A stretch of 64,000 nt of DNA from Legionella parisiensis (GCF_001467945.1 NZ_LNYQ01000012.1:186001-250000), one strand, 5' to 3'; counted from the first letter of the stretch, positions 19,132 to 29,845 are shown. Notes: generated by a model not told the origin, from the letters alone. Made by a program: numbers and translations.

Positions 19132-20148
19132 ATGAATACATCTAATGAATTAAGACTTACTGTACATCTGCAAATTCAAGAGCATTTACGCCAAAGTACA
19201 ACTCACCGTTTCAATGAAATCAATAAAATATATGCTGAATCAGGATCTAGCTTAAAAGAAGAACTACAAAAGATTATTCTCAAAAAATTATGCGCCTCTC
19301 ATAAATTAGCCTTTATTTTAATCGACATACAAAATGATTTCGTGCTGCATGACTTTGCCTTATATGCCCCCGCTGGCGAAAATACCGTGCTCAGCAATAT
19401 GGCATTACTTGATGCGTTGATTGAGCTTATTGCAAACCACCCTCAGATCTGTCAGCAAATCGAGATCATTACTACTCAGGATGCACATGTTTTTGGACGA
19501 ACCCAAGACCATATCGATGTACAAATTATGACGCAAGGTTATGGGGACATACATACGCAGAGAATGCTCAAAATTGAGCACCATGAATTGCAACAACTTA
19601 ATCCAGAAAACGGACAATATGGGCTCCATTGCTTATACGGTACAATAGGTGCCGCCATTTCCCAGCCTATTGAAGAACGCCTGAAAACTCTGGAACAAAG
19701 CATTTCAATTTACCGCTTTGCTAAAATTAATTTCTCTGCTCCTGAAGCTGGAATGAAACTTAAGGCAGGAGTTGATTTAAGTACTCCATGTTTTTTAAAA
19801 GAGATGGATAATATTTATGACGAGGATGCTTTGTCTTTTCTCCAATTTTTTCGAAATAAAGCGTATAACGAACTATTGATTACCGGAATCTGCGGAAATA
19901 TTTGTGTGCAACAAGCAGCCGAAGGTCTGGCAAAAGCAGGGAAAAAAGTAAGCGTACTTGATCCCTGCGTGCATTACCTGATAATCCCCAATATGAGCTC
20001 TTATGATGAAGTATGGGCAACAGTACAAAAATCTTATACTGCAAGAGGGATAAGCTCGATTGAACTCATTGATTTTCAATCAAATCCTGAATGGCAAAGT
20101 CAACGAAAACACCTGTTACTCAATAATGAACACGCTTTAACTTTGTAG
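19132..20148 (+). CDS. Isochorismatase-fold cysteine hydrolase, nicotinamidase-like, enlarged
   Basis: 338 residues from the ATG of MNTSNELRL; two earlier in-frame ATGs give hydrophobic, unlikely N-termini. The catalytic Asp lies in FILIDIQNDF, the nucleophilic Cys in LITGICGNICVQQAA. A DAH triplet in TTQDAHVFG matches the metal-binding DxH of nicotinamidase PncA, and YGLHCLYGTIGA corresponds to its WPxHCxxGTxGA loop. PncA is about 210 residues; this protein adds a helical N-terminal part of about 60 residues and an insertion between the metal site and the Cys. Substrate not certain: nicotinamide or another amide. Confidence 0.75.
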   Translation: MNTSNELRLTVHLQIQEHLRQSTTHRFNEINKIYAESGSSLKEELQKIILKKLCASHKLAFILIDIQNDFVLHDFALYAPAGENTVLSNMALLDALIELIANHPQICQQIEIITTQDAHVFGRTQDHIDVQIMTQGYGDIHTQRMLKIEHHELQQLNPENGQYGLHCLYGTIGAAISQPIEERLKTLEQSISIYRFAKINFSAPEAGMKLKAGVDLSTPCFLKEMDNIYDEDALSFLQFFRNKAYNELLITGICGNICVQQAAEGLAKAGKKVSVLDPCVHYLIIPNMSSYDEVWATVQKSYTARGISSIELIDFQSNPEWQSQRKHLLLNNEHALTL

Positions 20149-20337
20149 TTACTTTGTGCAGAAACCGAATCAATTTCAGGCGTTAGATTCATAGAGGTTT
20201 TTCCGCCATATAACTTCATCTCTTTGGCTCCTATTTATTACTCTCCTCATTATTTTTTCTTTTAAATTTTCTATAAGCTTCAAGCTTAATTCAATTCTAC
20301 CGATATATTACTCAAGATGCTCAACAAAGAGGCTTAT

Positions 20338-20649
20338 ATGAATAAAATCGCACAATTTAACATTGGAGATTTCGTGATCCATAAAAACAGTCGCTACAGA
20401 GCAATCGTGGTGGATGTAGACCCACTGTTTCAAGCTTCAGGACGTTATAATCCACAAGCTCATAAACGTGAATTTGCTACACGAAATCCTTGGTATCGCT
20501 TGTTGGTTGATGACAGCAGCCAAATCACGTATGTTGAAGAATGCATGCTCATTGCGGACACAAGCCAAAGGCCAATTAACAACCCGAATATTCGTTTTTA
20601 TTTAAAAGAAAAAGAAGGGTATTACCTTAATGCAAATCCCACACACTAA
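20338..20649 (+). CDS. hspQ: Heat shock protein HspQ / hemimethylated DNA-binding (YccV-like)
   Basis: 103 residues from the ATG with AAAGAGG 7 bases upstream. The YccV domain is recognised by FNIGDFVIHKNSRYRAIVVDVDP and NPWYRLLVDDSSQITYVEECML. HspQ family proteins are small acid-rich chaperone or protease-specificity factors in Escherichia coli. An open frame 7 codons longer is less likely. Confidence 0.88.
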   Translation: MNKIAQFNIGDFVIHKNSRYRAIVVDVDPLFQASGRYNPQAHKREFATRNPWYRLLVDDSSQITYVEECMLIADTSQRPINNPNIRFYLKEKEGYYLNANPTH

Positions 20650-20659
20650 GCGCGCTAAT

Positions 20660-20752
20660 TTGTACCTGGATGCAGCAAAGCGGAACTCGGGATTAAGTTT
20701 TTTATTTGATTGCTCTAAACCCGTTGCACTTCGCTGCACCAAGTTACATGTT
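20660..20752. repeat. Inverted pair of dispersed repeats between convergent genes
   Basis: The left arm (about 20664-20698, containing GGATGCAGCAAAGCGGAAC) and the right arm (about 20711-20750, containing GTTGCACTTCGCTGCACC on the plus strand) are imperfect inverses. It resembles REP/BIME-type pairs and lies between hspQ and the convergent small membrane protein gene. Confidence 0.5.
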
Positions 20753-20753
20753 G

Positions 20754-20948
20754 TTATGTATTCCTTAAAATTAAAACCAAAAGGGCAATAAAGCCAATCA
20801 AAACAAGAGCCAACACTCCCATAGTAAAAAAACTTTTGTTTAAATTTTCCTTACTAAATTGCTCCGGACGTCCTTTGATTGCACGGTACAAAATGAAAAT
20901 GATTAGTCCGGCACCCATAAGACCTAGAATTTGATACAAAGTCTCCAT
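20754..20948 (-). CDS. Small two-helix membrane protein
   Basis: 64 residues with two clear transmembrane helices (about 5-21 and 41-61) joined by a basic, polar loop. An AGGAAG site stands 6 bases before the ATG, directly after the fre stop codon 11 bases upstream, so it belongs to the ubiD-fre operon. No family recognised. It might be a HIG1-like or respiratory accessory protein, but that is a guess. Confidence 0.75.
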   Translation of the reverse strand: METLYQILGLMGAGLIIFILYRAIKGRPEQFSKENLNKSFFTMGVLALVLIGFIALLVLILRNT

Positions 20949-20959
20949 AAAACTCTTCC

Positions 20960-21655
20960 TTATTTTGCTTCAAAACTAAATGCATCTGAAAATAAATGTG
21001 CGGAGGAAACACCGCTGTTTACTAATACATCACGAGTACTGTATACCATATCAAAAGGTCCACTAATAACTATTTGCCATTCGCCCAGATCTTGTGGATG
21101 CTTGCTTAGTACAATAGAAGCAAGAGGAACAGCATTGTCTTCAGAAACCGAAGAAAAATATTTAAAATGGCTCACATGGCTCTGCCAACTGCTTACCTTT
21201 TCATCCATGTATAAATCATTTTGCAACCGTGCGCCCCAAAATAATTCAAAAGTTCGAGTATCTGAAGTAGATAATAACTGTTCAATCATCGCTTTTACTG
21301 GTGCAAACCCAGTCCCACCTGCAATAAATAATATAGGGCGTCGCGGATCCAAATGTTTAATGGAGCATTCACCAAAGGGCAGGCGGATATTCACAAAACC
21401 ATATTCCTTGATGTGGGCAAATAAGCGCTGGTTGTAGGGATTTTCCAAGCTATGACGAATGTGGAGCTCATATTTATGAGATCCTAATGGCGCGTTAGCA
21501 ATAGAATAACTAAATGCCTCTTCACCAAAAAGAATTTGCAGATATTGCCCCGCTTGATAATCAATGTATTTTTCAGGAGTTAAAATCAAACGCATGATGC
21601 TGTCTGTCAAGGGTGAAATGTCCTCTACAATAGCTTGAATTGTTTTTTTCTTCAT
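20960..21655 (-). CDS. fre: NAD(P)H-flavin reductase
   Basis: 231 residues. FAD/NAD-binding ferredoxin reductase fold: the flavin-binding motif appears as FSYSIANAP (RxYS-like, with Phe in place of Arg) and the nucleotide motif as [20 protein letters not shown]. It reduces free flavins with NAD(P)H. The start overlaps the ubiD stop (ATGA). The ubiD-fre pairing is the same as in Escherichia coli, and reduced flavin supply fits UbiD's prenylated-FMN chemistry. Confidence 0.92.
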   Translation of the reverse strand: MKKKTIQAIVEDISPLTDSIMRLILTPEKYIDYQAGQYLQILFGEEAFSYSIANAPLGSHKYELHIRHSLENPYNQRLFAHIKEYGFVNIRLPFGECSIKHLDPRRPILFIAGGTGFAPVKAMIEQLLSTSDTRTFELFWGARLQNDLYMDEKVSSWQSHVSHFKYFSSVSEDNAVPLASIVLSKHPQDLGEWQIVISGPFDMVYSTRDVLVNSGVSSAHLFSDAFSFEAK

Positions 21656-23121
21656 TCACCTAACCCCAGAGAAGACCAGTAACCATTGACTTTATTTAGT
21701 ATTTCTTCATCCATTACAATGGGCTCCCCCCATTCTCTTTGTGTCTCACCTGGCCATTTATTGGTTGCGTCCATTCCTATTTTAGAACCCAAACCTGAAA
21801 CAGGTGACGCAAAATCCAGATAATCAATCGGTGTATTTTCCATCATGACCGTATCTCGAGCAGGATCCATGCGTGTAGTCATTGCCCAAATCACATCCTT
21901 CCAATTACGCGCATCAATATCATCATCACAAACAATGACAAATTTGGTATACATAAATTGTCTTAAAAAAGACCAAACCGCCATCATAATGCGCTTTGCA
22001 TGCCCAGGATACTGTTTCTTCATTGTGACTACAGCCAAACGATAAGAACACCCTTCTGGGGGCAAATAGAAATCAACAATTTCAGGGAATTGTTTTTGCA
22101 GTAAGGGAATAAATACTTCATTTAACGCAACACCTAAAATAGCAGGTTCGTCAGGAGGTCGACCAGTGTAAGTGCTATGATAAATGGGAGCGTCTCGATG
22201 GCTGATACGTTCCACCGTAAACACCGGAAAAGATTGTACTTCATTATAATAGCCCGTATGATCTCCATAAGGTCCTTCAGGTGCCTCTACTCCAGGCTCT
22301 AAATAACCCTCTAAAATAATTTCTGCACTAGCTGGAACATGCAACTCATTTCCAATACATCGAGTGAGACGCGTGCGTTGACCCCGCAATAGTCCAGCGA
22401 AAGCATATTCAGACAAAGTATCCGGGACTGGGGTCACCGCGGCAAGGATGGTTGCTGGATCTGCACCTAATGTCACTGCAACTGGAAAACGTTCCCCGGG
22501 ATAAGCTTTTTGCCATGCTTGATAGTCCAATGCGCCTCCACGATGGGATAACCAACGCATGATTAATTGATTTTTGCTTAATACTTGCTGCCGGTAAATC
22601 CCCATGTTTTCACGTGTTTGATGAGGCCCTTTAGTGGTTACAAGCCCCCAGGTTATTAATGGGGCAGCATCTTTAGGCCAGCAGGTTTGAATAGGTAAAG
22701 AATTTAGATCTACCTGATCCTTTTCCCAAACATGAGTTTGGCATTCCGCACCTCCTACATATTTTGGTGCCATATTTAATGCCTGTTTTAATAAAGGGAG
22801 CTTATTAAATGCATCTTTAAATCCTTTAGGTGGATCAGGTTCCTTTAATGCAGCCAATAATTTTCCCACCTCTCTCAATGCACTGATGTTTTCTTCACCC
22901 ATTCCCAGAGCTACACGCTCAACGGTACCAAACAAATTGGTCAGAACAGGCATTCGATGATTTGGAGTATTGGTAAAGAGAAGAGCCGGGCCGCCTGCGC
23001 GTAATACCCGATCACTGACAGCTGTCATTTCAAGATAAGGAGATACAGGATAGGATACGCGTTTTAATAAATCTCGTGCTTCTAATTGTGCAATAAAATC
23101 TCTTAGATCAGAGTATTTCAT
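21652..23121 (-). CDS. ubiD: 4-hydroxy-3-polyprenylbenzoate decarboxylase
   Basis: 489 residues, the family length. UbiD motifs are present: [25 protein letters not shown], the [12 protein letters not shown] block and [19 protein letters not shown]. It decarboxylates the prenylated 4-hydroxybenzoate in ubiquinone synthesis using prenyl-FMN from UbiX, which is not in this window. GGGGA ribosome binding site 9 bases before the ATG. Confidence 0.97.
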   Translation of the reverse strand: MKYSDLRDFIAQLEARDLLKRVSYPVSPYLEMTAVSDRVLRAGGPALLFTNTPNHRMPVLTNLFGTVERVALGMGEENISALREVGKLLAALKEPDPPKGFKDAFNKLPLLKQALNMAPKYVGGAECQTHVWEKDQVDLNSLPIQTCWPKDAAPLITWGLVTTKGPHQTRENMGIYRQQVLSKNQLIMRWLSHRGGALDYQAWQKAYPGERFPVAVTLGADPATILAAVTPVPDTLSEYAFAGLLRGQRTRLTRCIGNELHVPASAEIILEGYLEPGVEAPEGPYGDHTGYYNEVQSFPVFTVERISHRDAPIYHSTYTGRPPDEPAILGVALNEVFIPLLQKQFPEIVDFYLPPEGCSYRLAVVTMKKQYPGHAKRIMMAVWSFLRQFMYTKFVIVCDDDIDARNWKDVIWAMTTRMDPARDTVMMENTPIDYLDFASPVSGLGSKIGMDATNKWPGETQREWGEPIVMDEEILNKVNGYWSSLGLGE

Positions 23122-23138
23122 TAATAATCCCCTGGAGT

Positions 23139-23292
23139 AGCCTGGGTGAAGACACAGCCTGCCAATTTAAGTGAGTAGCTTCCATACCCTACTTCCCCCG
23201 TTTTGTCCGCGGGAAGTAGGACGCTTGCTTCCTTAACTTAAGATGAGCAACAGCCATACCCGGAAAAACCTCCGCTGTGCTTTTCCCAGGCT
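23139..23292. repeat. Nested palindromic element between ubiD and rho
   Basis: Outer arms 23139-23158 and 23274-23292 are imperfect inverses (AGCCTGGGTGAAGACACAGC against GCTGTGCTTTTCCCAGGCT). An inner hairpin at about 23190-23222 pairs CCTACTTCCCCCG with CGCGGGAAGTAGG and contains TTGTCCGCG, the core shared with 12670 and 26072. It looks like two repeat families nested in each other. Confidence 0.65.
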
Positions 23293-23319
23293 GCATTTAA
23301 GACGGTTAGAATACTTAAA

Positions 23320-24582
23320 TTACTCTTGGCGTTTCATTGCATCAAAGAATTCAGCATTGGTTTTATGATTCTTCATGCGCTCAAGCAAGAACTCAATTGC
23401 ATCACACTCGTCCATAGATTGCAGGATTTTGCGCAATATCCAGGTACGTTGTAGATCCTCTGGAGATAATAACAGATCTTCACGGCGTGTACCGGAACGA
23501 TTAATGTTAATCGCAGGGAATACACGACGCTCAGAGATATTTCGGCTCAAGTGGATTTCCATATTACCCGTTCCCTTGAATTCCTCGTAAATCACTTCAT
23601 CCATTTTAGAACCGGTGTCTACCAGAGCTGTAGCGATAATTGTCAAGCTGCCGCCTTCTTCAATATTTCGTGCAGCACCATATAGACGCTTAGGTCTTTG
23701 TAATGCATTAGCATCAACCCCTCCAGTCAGTACTTTACCTGATGAGGGAATCACTGTGTTGTAAGCTCGGGCCAGGCGAGTAATCGAGTCAAGTAAAATC
23801 ACCACATCACGTTTGTGTTCGACCAAGCGCTTGGCTTTTTCGATTACCATTTCAGCAACTTGGACATGACGGTTTGCAGGTTCATCAAAAGTACTGGCAA
23901 CCACTTCTCCTTTTACAGAACGTTGCATTTCAGTTACTTCTTCAGGACGCTCATCAATTAATAATACAATGAGATAACATTCAGGATAATTTTTTTCTAT
24001 AGAACGTGCGATGTTTTGCAGCATTAATGTTTTACCCGCTTTAGGAGGGGAAACAATCAAGCCACGTTGACCTCGACCAAAAGGAGCACATAAGTCAACT
24101 ACCCGCGCAGTCAAATCTTCGGTACTGCCATTTCCTTGCTCCATAACCAAGCGCTCTGTAGCAAATAAAGGAGTAAGGTTTTCAAATAAAATTTTTCGTT
24201 TGGCACTATCAGGTGAATCATAATTGATTTCATCAACTTTCAACAAAGCAAAATAACGTTCGCTGTCTTTAGGAGGACGAATTTTACCTGAAATAGTATC
24301 ACCAGAACGCAAACCAAAACGTCTGATTTGGCTGGGGGATACATAAATGTCATCAGGGCCCGCCAAATAAGAGCCATCGGCAGAACGCAAGAAACCAAAA
24401 CCATCAGTCAAGACTTCTAAAACACCATCTCCGTGGATGTCTTCACCTTTTAAGGCGTGCGCCTTAAGAATGGCAAAAATAATTTCTTGTTTGCGCATAC
24501 GGGAAGGGTTTTCGACGCCAATCTCTTGTGCGATGTTAAAAAGATCGGCAATAGGCAATTGCTTAAGTTCACTAAGATTCAT
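23320..24582 (-). CDS. rho: Transcription termination factor Rho
   Basis: 420 residues from MNLSELKQ; a GTG three codons earlier is less likely. N-terminal RNA-binding OB/CSD fold ([42 protein letters not shown]), Walker A PPKAGKT, Walker [12 protein letters not shown]-loop and R-loop (TGGVDANAL). Hexameric RNA translocase that ends untranslated transcripts. Monocistronic here, upstream of a 174-base gap from trxA, which is a frequent neighbour. Confidence 0.98.
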   Translation of the reverse strand: MNLSELKQLPIADLFNIAQEIGVENPSRMRKQEIIFAILKAHALKGEDIHGDGVLEVLTDGFGFLRSADGSYLAGPDDIYVSPSQIRRFGLRSGDTISGKIRPPKDSERYFALLKVDEINYDSPDSAKRKILFENLTPLFATERLVMEQGNGSTEDLTARVVDLCAPFGRGQRGLIVSPPKAGKTLMLQNIARSIEKNYPECYLIVLLIDERPEEVTEMQRSVKGEVVASTFDEPANRHVQVAEMVIEKAKRLVEHKRDVVILLDSITRLARAYNTVIPSSGKVLTGGVDANALQRPKRLYGAARNIEEGGSLTIIATALVDTGSKMDEVIYEEFKGTGNMEIHLSRNISERRVFPAININRSGTRREDLLLSPEDLQRTWILRKILQSMDECDAIEFLLERMKNHKTNAEFFDAMKRQE

Positions 24583-24756
24583 ACTTCTCACTTGATTTGT
24601 TGATTAATTGAATTGGGTATCCGGGAAAAATATTATTAAGAATGCAGCTAAGGATTCTGCTGCCTATGTGACATATTTATATTATATCACATATTGCAGA
24701 CAGGCTATCACAGCTTTAGTAAAAGATACAACATTTTTTATATACAAAAATAAAAA

Positions 24757-25083
24757 TTAAACGTGACTCTCAACAAAAGCACTTAATTGAGACTTTGAAA
24801 GCAAACCCATTTTAACTGCTTCGACTTGGCCGTTTTTAAATAAAATCAATGTAGGAATACTCATCACACCAAACTTTGCAGGAGTTTGTGGGTGTTCATC
24901 AATATTAATTTTGGCGAAAGTTACTTGCTCGCCATGAGTAACAGCCACTTCTTCCAATATAGGTGTCAATGCACGACATGGACCACACCATTCAGCCCAA
25001 AAGTCAACTAATACAGGCTTATTTGCATTGAGCACATCCTGTTCAAAGCTTGCATCTGTTATCGTTTTAATAAGATCACTCAT
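24757..25083 (-). CDS. trxA: Thioredoxin 1
   Basis: 108 residues with the WCGPC active site in FWAEWCGPCRALTPIL and the cis-Pro in MSIPTLILFKNG. Cytosolic dithiol-disulfide oxidoreductase, electron donor for ribonucleotide reductase and for the Msr enzymes encoded at 2370-3239. Same strand and position relative to rho as in many gammaproteobacteria. Confidence 0.98.
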   Translation of the reverse strand: MSDLIKTITDASFEQDVLNANKPVLVDFWAEWCGPCRALTPILEEVAVTHGEQVTFAKINIDEHPQTPAKFGVMSIPTLILFKNGQVEAVKMGLLSKSQLSAFVESHV

Positions 25084-25280
25084 GTATCAACCTCGGTTAT
25101 TTAAAATTCGTTAATTGCCAAACATTCACTTTGCATTAAGGAATGCTCATATTGGGCATAGCTTGAATGAAAAATCCTCTGAAAACTCATGTTACCCGAC
25201 CCAAAAGACTGCTCATTCAATCTGCGCTCAAATCTACTATCCCAGATTCTTGCATTAAGAGAAACTGGCTGCAACTTCTA

Positions 25281-26012
25281 TTATAGATCACCCCCCACGG
25301 CTTGCAACATACTCAATGCAGTAATTGCAGCTGTTTCCGTGCGTAAAATTCTTGGACCTAAGGATAAAGGCTGAAACCCATGCTGGCGAGCACACTGGAT
25401 TTCATTATCACTGAGCCCCCCTTCAGGACCAATAAGCAAAGCGACCTCAGAAGGCCCGATCGTGTAATCTTTCCAGTTTTTATCTTCACCTGGATGCAAA
25501 ATCAATTTTAATTGCGTCGCCTGAACCTCACCGACATAATGCTCTAGCATAACAAAAGGATGTACTGTGGGAACTGTATTTCTCCCCGATTGCTCACACG
25601 CTGCAATGACAATTGCCTGCCATTGAAGAAGTTTTTTTGTCATCCGTTCCTTATCTAACCTAACAACACAACGCTCCGTAATAATAGGGGTAATGCTGGC
25701 AACACCAAGTTCAACTGCCTTTTGCATTACAAACTCCATACGCTCTCCTTTGGAAATAGCTTGTGCTAAGTGGATAGCTAATGGGGACTCTCGACTCACA
25801 TCTTTTATTGCGCCTATGACTACAGTAATCTGTCTTTTCTTCACAACTTTTATTGTTGCATCAAACTCACGATCATCACCACAAAATAAAGTAATATGCT
25901 CGCCAACCTGCATGCGCAAAACAACACCGACATGCTGACTCGCCTCAGGAGATAATTCTAAAAGTTGACCTGTATGGTAGTTTCCAGGTTGATAAATGCG
26001 TACGGCTCTCAT
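25281..26012 (-). CDS. rsmE: 16S rRNA (uracil1498-N3)-methyltransferase
   Basis: 243 residues. The SPOUT fold is shown by the trefoil-knot motifs LLIGPEGGLSDNEI and LSLGPRILRTETAAITAL, after an N-terminal PUA-like domain (RIYQPGNY...). It methylates U1498 of 16S rRNA. Single gene, with a palindromic repeat upstream at 26072-26151. Confidence 0.95.
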   Translation of the reverse strand: MRAVRIYQPGNYHTGQLLELSPEASQHVGVVLRMQVGEHITLFCGDDREFDATIKVVKKRQITVVIGAIKDVSRESPLAIHLAQAISKGERMEFVMQKAVELGVASITPIITERCVVRLDKERMTKKLLQWQAIVIAACEQSGRNTVPTVHPFVMLEHYVGEVQATQLKLILHPGEDKNWKDYTIGPSEVALLIGPEGGLSDNEIQCARQHGFQPLSLGPRILRTETAAITALSMLQAVGGDL

Positions 26013-26071
26013 GTGTTTTAATGACTCTGAAACTTAAGTCTCGCTATATGAAGAACAATTTTTGACTTACT

Positions 26072-26151
26072 CCCCACGTTCTGCTGCTTGTCTGCAGGCT
26101 CCAGAAATGATACCTATCTTGAATCACGCGGACAAGCTGCAGAACGTAGGG
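26072..26151. repeat. Palindromic repeat with 24-base arms
   Basis: Arms 26072-26095 and 26128-26151 match as inverses at 21 of 24 positions, around a 32-base centre. The right arm read on the minus strand ends GCTTGTCCGC, as at 12680. It lies between the divergent rsmE and fumC genes. Confidence 0.7.
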
Positions 26152-26311
26152 TGCATTTCTAACTAATGGGAGTATAACCCTCACTGAATGCAGTGAAACT
26201 GCATTCAGTTACTTCTTTGTACTTGCCCAATACTATAACAAAAATTACTTATTTTTACCCTATGTGGTAGAATTTTTTATTTGACTAAACACTGTAAGGA
26301 AATTAAAAATA

Positions 26312-27703
26312 ATGAGCAAAACACGTATTGAATCTGACAGCATGGGTGAAATCACTGTTTCCGCCGATAGGTATTGGGGTGCACAGACCGAGCGGTCGCT
26401 ACATCACTTTAACATAGGCAAAGACATTATGCCACGTGAAGTCACCCACGCTTTTGGTATCTTAAAAAAAGCTGCAGCCTTAACAAACCTTGACTTGGGT
26501 AAATTACCGAAAGACAAAGCAGATTTAATTATTCAAGCGGCTGATGAAGTCAGCAAAGGGATGTTGGACGACCATTTTCCTTTGCATGTCTGGCAAACCG
26601 GAAGCGGTACTCAATCCAATATGAATGCCAATGAAGTCATTTCCAATCGTGCTATTGAGTTAGCAGGCGGAACTATGGGTAGTAAATCGCCGGTTCATCC
26701 TAATGATCATGTGAATATGTCTCAGTCTTCGAATGATACATTCCCCACCGCTATGCATATTGCAGCCGCCATTGCCCTCAATAATAAACTAATCCCAGCA
26801 GTAAAAAACTTGCGCGCGGCCCTGGCTGTTAAAATGGCTGCTTTCAAAGATATAATTAAAATCGGACGAACTCATTTACAAGATGCTGTGCCGCTCACCT
26901 TAGGTCAGGAGTTTTCTGGCTATGTTGCCCAACTTGATGCCTGTATTCGTCGACTTGAGAGTACATTGCCTGAATTATACGAGTTGGCAGCGGGAGGAAC
27001 AGCTGTAGGAACCGGGCTAAATACCCACCCCCAATTTGCAACCAAAGTAGCAGAGTACATTGCCCAAATCACTCAATTGCCATTTATTACCGCAAACAAC
27101 AAATTTGCTGCGCTGGCCTCCCATGAAGCGTTAGTTAATGCCCATAGTGCAATGAAAGCACTGGCGTGTGCCTTAATGAAAATTGCGAATGATATTCGAT
27201 GGCTAGCTTCGGGACCACGTTGTGGTATTGGTGAATTAATCATTCCAGAAAATGAACCCGGATCTTCCATCATGCCAGGAAAAGTCAATCCAACTCAATG
27301 TGAAGCCATGACTATGGTTTGTGCCCAGGTTCTGGGGAATGATGCAACTGTAGGAATAGCCGACAGCCAAGGTAATTTTGAACTGAATGTGTTTAAACCC
27401 GTGATTATTTTTAATGTACTTCATTCGCTTAATTTACTGACAGACACTTGCCGTTCATTCCAGGAGTTTTGTGCAGAAGGAATTGAAGCAAATCATAAGG
27501 TTATTAACTATTATCTCCATCACTCCCTAATGCTGGTTACCGCACTCAACCAACATATAGGCTATGACAAGGCAGCTAAAATTGCTAAAACAGCTCACCA
27601 AGACAATTCTTCCTTACAAGATGCTGCAGTCAAACTTGGCTTTTTAACTGCAGAACGCTTTGCAGAACTGGTAAGGCCTGAAGAGATGATTGGACCGCAG
27701 TGA
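26312..27703 (+). CDS. fumC: Fumarate hydratase class II
   Basis: 463 residues. Signature [13 protein letters not shown] (residues about 317-329) with the catalytic Ser, and the [21 protein letters not shown] and [14 protein letters not shown] blocks of the fumarase/aspartase superfamily. The heat-stable, iron-independent enzyme interconverts fumarate and malate in the citric acid cycle. AAGGAA ribosome binding site about 11 bases upstream. Confidence 0.98.
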   Translation: MSKTRIESDSMGEITVSADRYWGAQTERSLHHFNIGKDIMPREVTHAFGILKKAAALTNLDLGKLPKDKADLIIQAADEVSKGMLDDHFPLHVWQTGSGTQSNMNANEVISNRAIELAGGTMGSKSPVHPNDHVNMSQSSNDTFPTAMHIAAAIALNNKLIPAVKNLRAALAVKMAAFKDIIKIGRTHLQDAVPLTLGQEFSGYVAQLDACIRRLESTLPELYELAAGGTAVGTGLNTHPQFATKVAEYIAQITQLPFITANNKFAALASHEALVNAHSAMKALACALMKIANDIRWLASGPRCGIGELIIPENEPGSSIMPGKVNPTQCEAMTMVCAQVLGNDATVGIADSQGNFELNVFKPVIIFNVLHSLNLLTDTCRSFQEFCAEGIEANHKVINYYLHHSLMLVTALNQHIGYDKAAKIAKTAHQDNSSLQDAAVKLGFLTAERFAELVRPEEMIGPQ

Positions 27704-27908
27704 TTCCATGGGAAAATTTCTTGAAAAACGATGCTGTTCTATTGCATAGTGTGCCCCTGTTAATTTGAAAGTATGCTCTCTCGTAAAGGGAGAGTTTACT
27801 AAATTGAATCAAGTTAACTCATTTGGGAGCAAAACTGGAATTTTTGCTTTAATAATATTATGCAAGGACGAACTTCTTAAAAAGTTTATAGGAAAATAAG
27901 GTTCAAGT

Positions 27909-28160
27909 ATGAAGCAAAAAACAATTATTCATTTGACACAAAAATCTGAAACAATAGATCATAAAAACGCAAGGGCATCCCATCAAAGTCTCGAAAAAGC
28001 AAGTCATAAAAAAATGAGTTTTTTTGGGGATCGTGCTTGCAGACAATTTGTGAGAGATGAAATGATTAAGGACGGGCTGGATTTAATGCAAATAAAAATA
28101 GAAATGGAAGAAGCTGGTAAAGCCAAGGAGGAGGAAACGACAAGCTTTACTCCCTGGTAA
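27909..28160 (+). CDS. Small hydrophilic protein of unknown function
   Basis: 83 residues, charged (many Lys, Glu, His), no signal peptide or membrane segment. An AAGG site stands 9 bases before the ATG, and the frame is intact. The segment FFGDRACRQFVRDEMIKDGLDLMQIKIEMEEAG is probably helical. No family recognised. Confidence 0.55.
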   Translation: MKQKTIIHLTQKSETIDHKNARASHQSLEKASHKKMSFFGDRACRQFVRDEMIKDGLDLMQIKIEMEEAGKAKEEETTSFTPW

Positions 28161-28219
28161 TTCTGTAGCGTGGGGTTGAACCCTCAACTCTGCGAGCATG
28201 AATAAATACTTCTTATATT

Positions 28220-28363
28220 AGAGCTCTTGCATAACCTACGTCTTTTACTTTATTGCTGCGTTGCAATCGTTTCTCCGGTCCTTATTTACTCAATGTAAAC
28301 TCCACTCCCGAAAACATTTGCATTTTGCACTAAAGCAAAATTCACAGGTTATGCTAGAACTCT
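28220..28363. repeat. MITE-like 144-base element
   Basis: Ends 28220-28237 (AGAGCTCTTGCATAACCT) and 28346-28363 are inverses at 16 of 18 positions. An internal hairpin pairs ATTTTGC with GCAAAAT near 28322-28341. It has no coding capacity and lies in the gap between the hypothetical gene at 27909 and the lipoprotein gene at 28443, filling about half of that 280-base gap. I believe near-identical copies occur in other Legionella genomes, but could not check. Confidence 0.65.
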
Positions 28364-28442
28364 ATTGAACCAATAATACATGCAACAGCGTCGACATTGC
28401 TTTCCCACATTAGCAGCAGGAAAGCCAATTCAGATAATAAAA

Positions 28443-28694
28443 TTATTCTATCACTGGAATCTGTGGCGCAGCGTTGCGTTTAGGTCCTGGAGTTGATCGT
28501 TGAGTAGGATCTTTTGAGGCATAAGTCTTTTGCGCTTTAGGCTGCTTATTTGTTGTTTGTTGTTGACCCTGCTGGGTATTTATTTTCTCATAGCCCTGGG
28601 TATTTTGTTCTGAACGTTGCATGTCCATGCATGCACACAATCCTAAGGATAAAGCAATACCAAAACCCAACTTAAGTGACTTTAATTTTATCAT
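28443..28694 (-). CDS. Small lipoprotein
   Basis: 83 residues. A signal peptide ends in the lipobox LCAC, with Cys22 as the predicted lipid-bearing residue, and the rest is a Gln/Thr/Pro-rich, low-complexity hydrophilic tail. GGGAG lies 8 bases before the ATG. No family recognised. The Met-Asp after Cys (CMD) gives Asp at +3, not +2, so outer-membrane sorting is expected under the Lol rule. Confidence 0.75.
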   Translation of the reverse strand: MIKLKSLKLGFGIALSLGLCACMDMQRSEQNTQGYEKINTQQGQQQTTNKQPKAQKTYASKDPTQRSTPGPKRNAAPQIPVIE

Positions 28695-28834
28695 ATTTAG
28701 CTCCCTGCTTTGTTAGTTCAAAAGATAAATATAGATTAAAAAACTTAAAATCACCACCAAAATCCAGTAAGAATTTTTTTTTCACCTAAAAAACCATATA
28801 ATCAAATCATACCATTCTCAATAAAGGACTTATT

Positions 28835-29785
28835 ATGATCTACCCCAATATCCTTGCCACCATAGGACAAACTCCTGTAGTAAAAATTAATCGTCTCGGC
28901 CATGATCTTGATTGCGAGCTGTATGCAAAATGCGAGTTTTTTAATCCAGGCGGCTCTGTTAAAGATCGCATTGGGTATGAAATGGTAGTCAATGCAGAAC
29001 GCGACGGACATATCAAGCCTGGCGATACACTAATTGAACCTACTTCTGGAAATACAGGGATCGGCATTGCACTGGCAGGTGCTGTATTAGGCTACAAAGT
29101 AATCATTACCATGCCTGAAAAAATGAGCCAAGAAAAACAATCTGTGCTGGAACGTTTAGGAGCAAAGATTTATCGTACTCCAACAGAAGCGGCGTATGAT
29201 GATCCGGAAAGCCACATTTCTTTGGCTAAAAAGCTGAAGGCAGAAATTCCCCATTCTTATATCCTTGATCAATATGCTAACCCTAATAACCCAAATGCCC
29301 ATTACCACGGTACTGCCCAGGAAATTATTGATGATTTTGGCAAAGACTTGCATATGGTTGTTGCCGGAGTAGGAACTGGAGGAACAATTACCGGGATTGC
29401 CAAACGGCTTAAGGAATATAATCCGCAAATTAAAATCATAGGCGTTGACCCCGAGGGTTCGATTCTAGGCGGTGGAACTGAAATAAAGTCCTATGCAGTA
29501 GAGGGAATAGGCTATGATTTCTTTCCGGAGGTTTTAGATAACAATTTAATTGATCAGTACATTAAAACGAATGATCTGGATTCATTTCGAACGGCAAGAG
29601 ATTTAATTCGTAAAGAAGGTTTATTAGTAGGAGGGTCTTCAGGAGCGGCGATGTGGGCTGCGCTGCATGCTGCAAAATCCCTAGTTAATGGCCAAAAATG
29701 CCTGGTCATCCTACCTGATTCAATTCGCAATTACATGTCTAAATTTGCTAACGATGAATGGATGAAAAAACACGGATTTCTGTAA
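28835..29785 (+). CDS. Cystathionine beta-synthase-type PLP enzyme (catalytic core only)
   Basis: 316 residues, fold-type II PLP enzyme. The Schiff-base Lys is in [11 protein letters not shown], the substrate loop is PTSGNTGIG, and the phosphate loop is GTGGT. Several stretches are closer to eukaryotic CBS than to Cys[55 protein letters not shown] and [18 protein letters not shown]. It should condense serine and homocysteine, but a cysteine synthase activity cannot be excluded. There is no N-terminal haem domain and no C-terminal Bateman domain. No cystathionine lyase gene is next to it. Confidence 0.85.
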   Translation: MIYPNILATIGQTPVVKINRLGHDLDCELYAKCEFFNPGGSVKDRIGYEMVVNAERDGHIKPGDTLIEPTSGNTGIGIALAGAVLGYKVIITMPEKMSQEKQSVLERLGAKIYRTPTEAAYDDPESHISLAKKLKAEIPHSYILDQYANPNNPNAHYHGTAQEIIDDFGKDLHMVVAGVGTGGTITGIAKRLKEYNPQIKIIGVDPEGSILGGGTEIKSYAVEGIGYDFFPEVLDNNLIDQYIKTNDLDSFRTARDLIRKEGLLVGGSSGAAMWAALHAAKSLVNGQKCLVILPDSIRNYMSKFANDEWMKKHGFL

Positions 29786-29845
29786 GTAAACACTCAAAGC
29801 AGAATTACTTTAACCGAGCTGATTCTGCTTCATTGACTACCGGTT

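Noticed and set aside
29797-29830. Hairpin AAGCAGAAT / ATTCTGCTT after the CBS-type gene as terminator
   Set aside because: The loop is 16 bases and no T-run follows; too weak to call.
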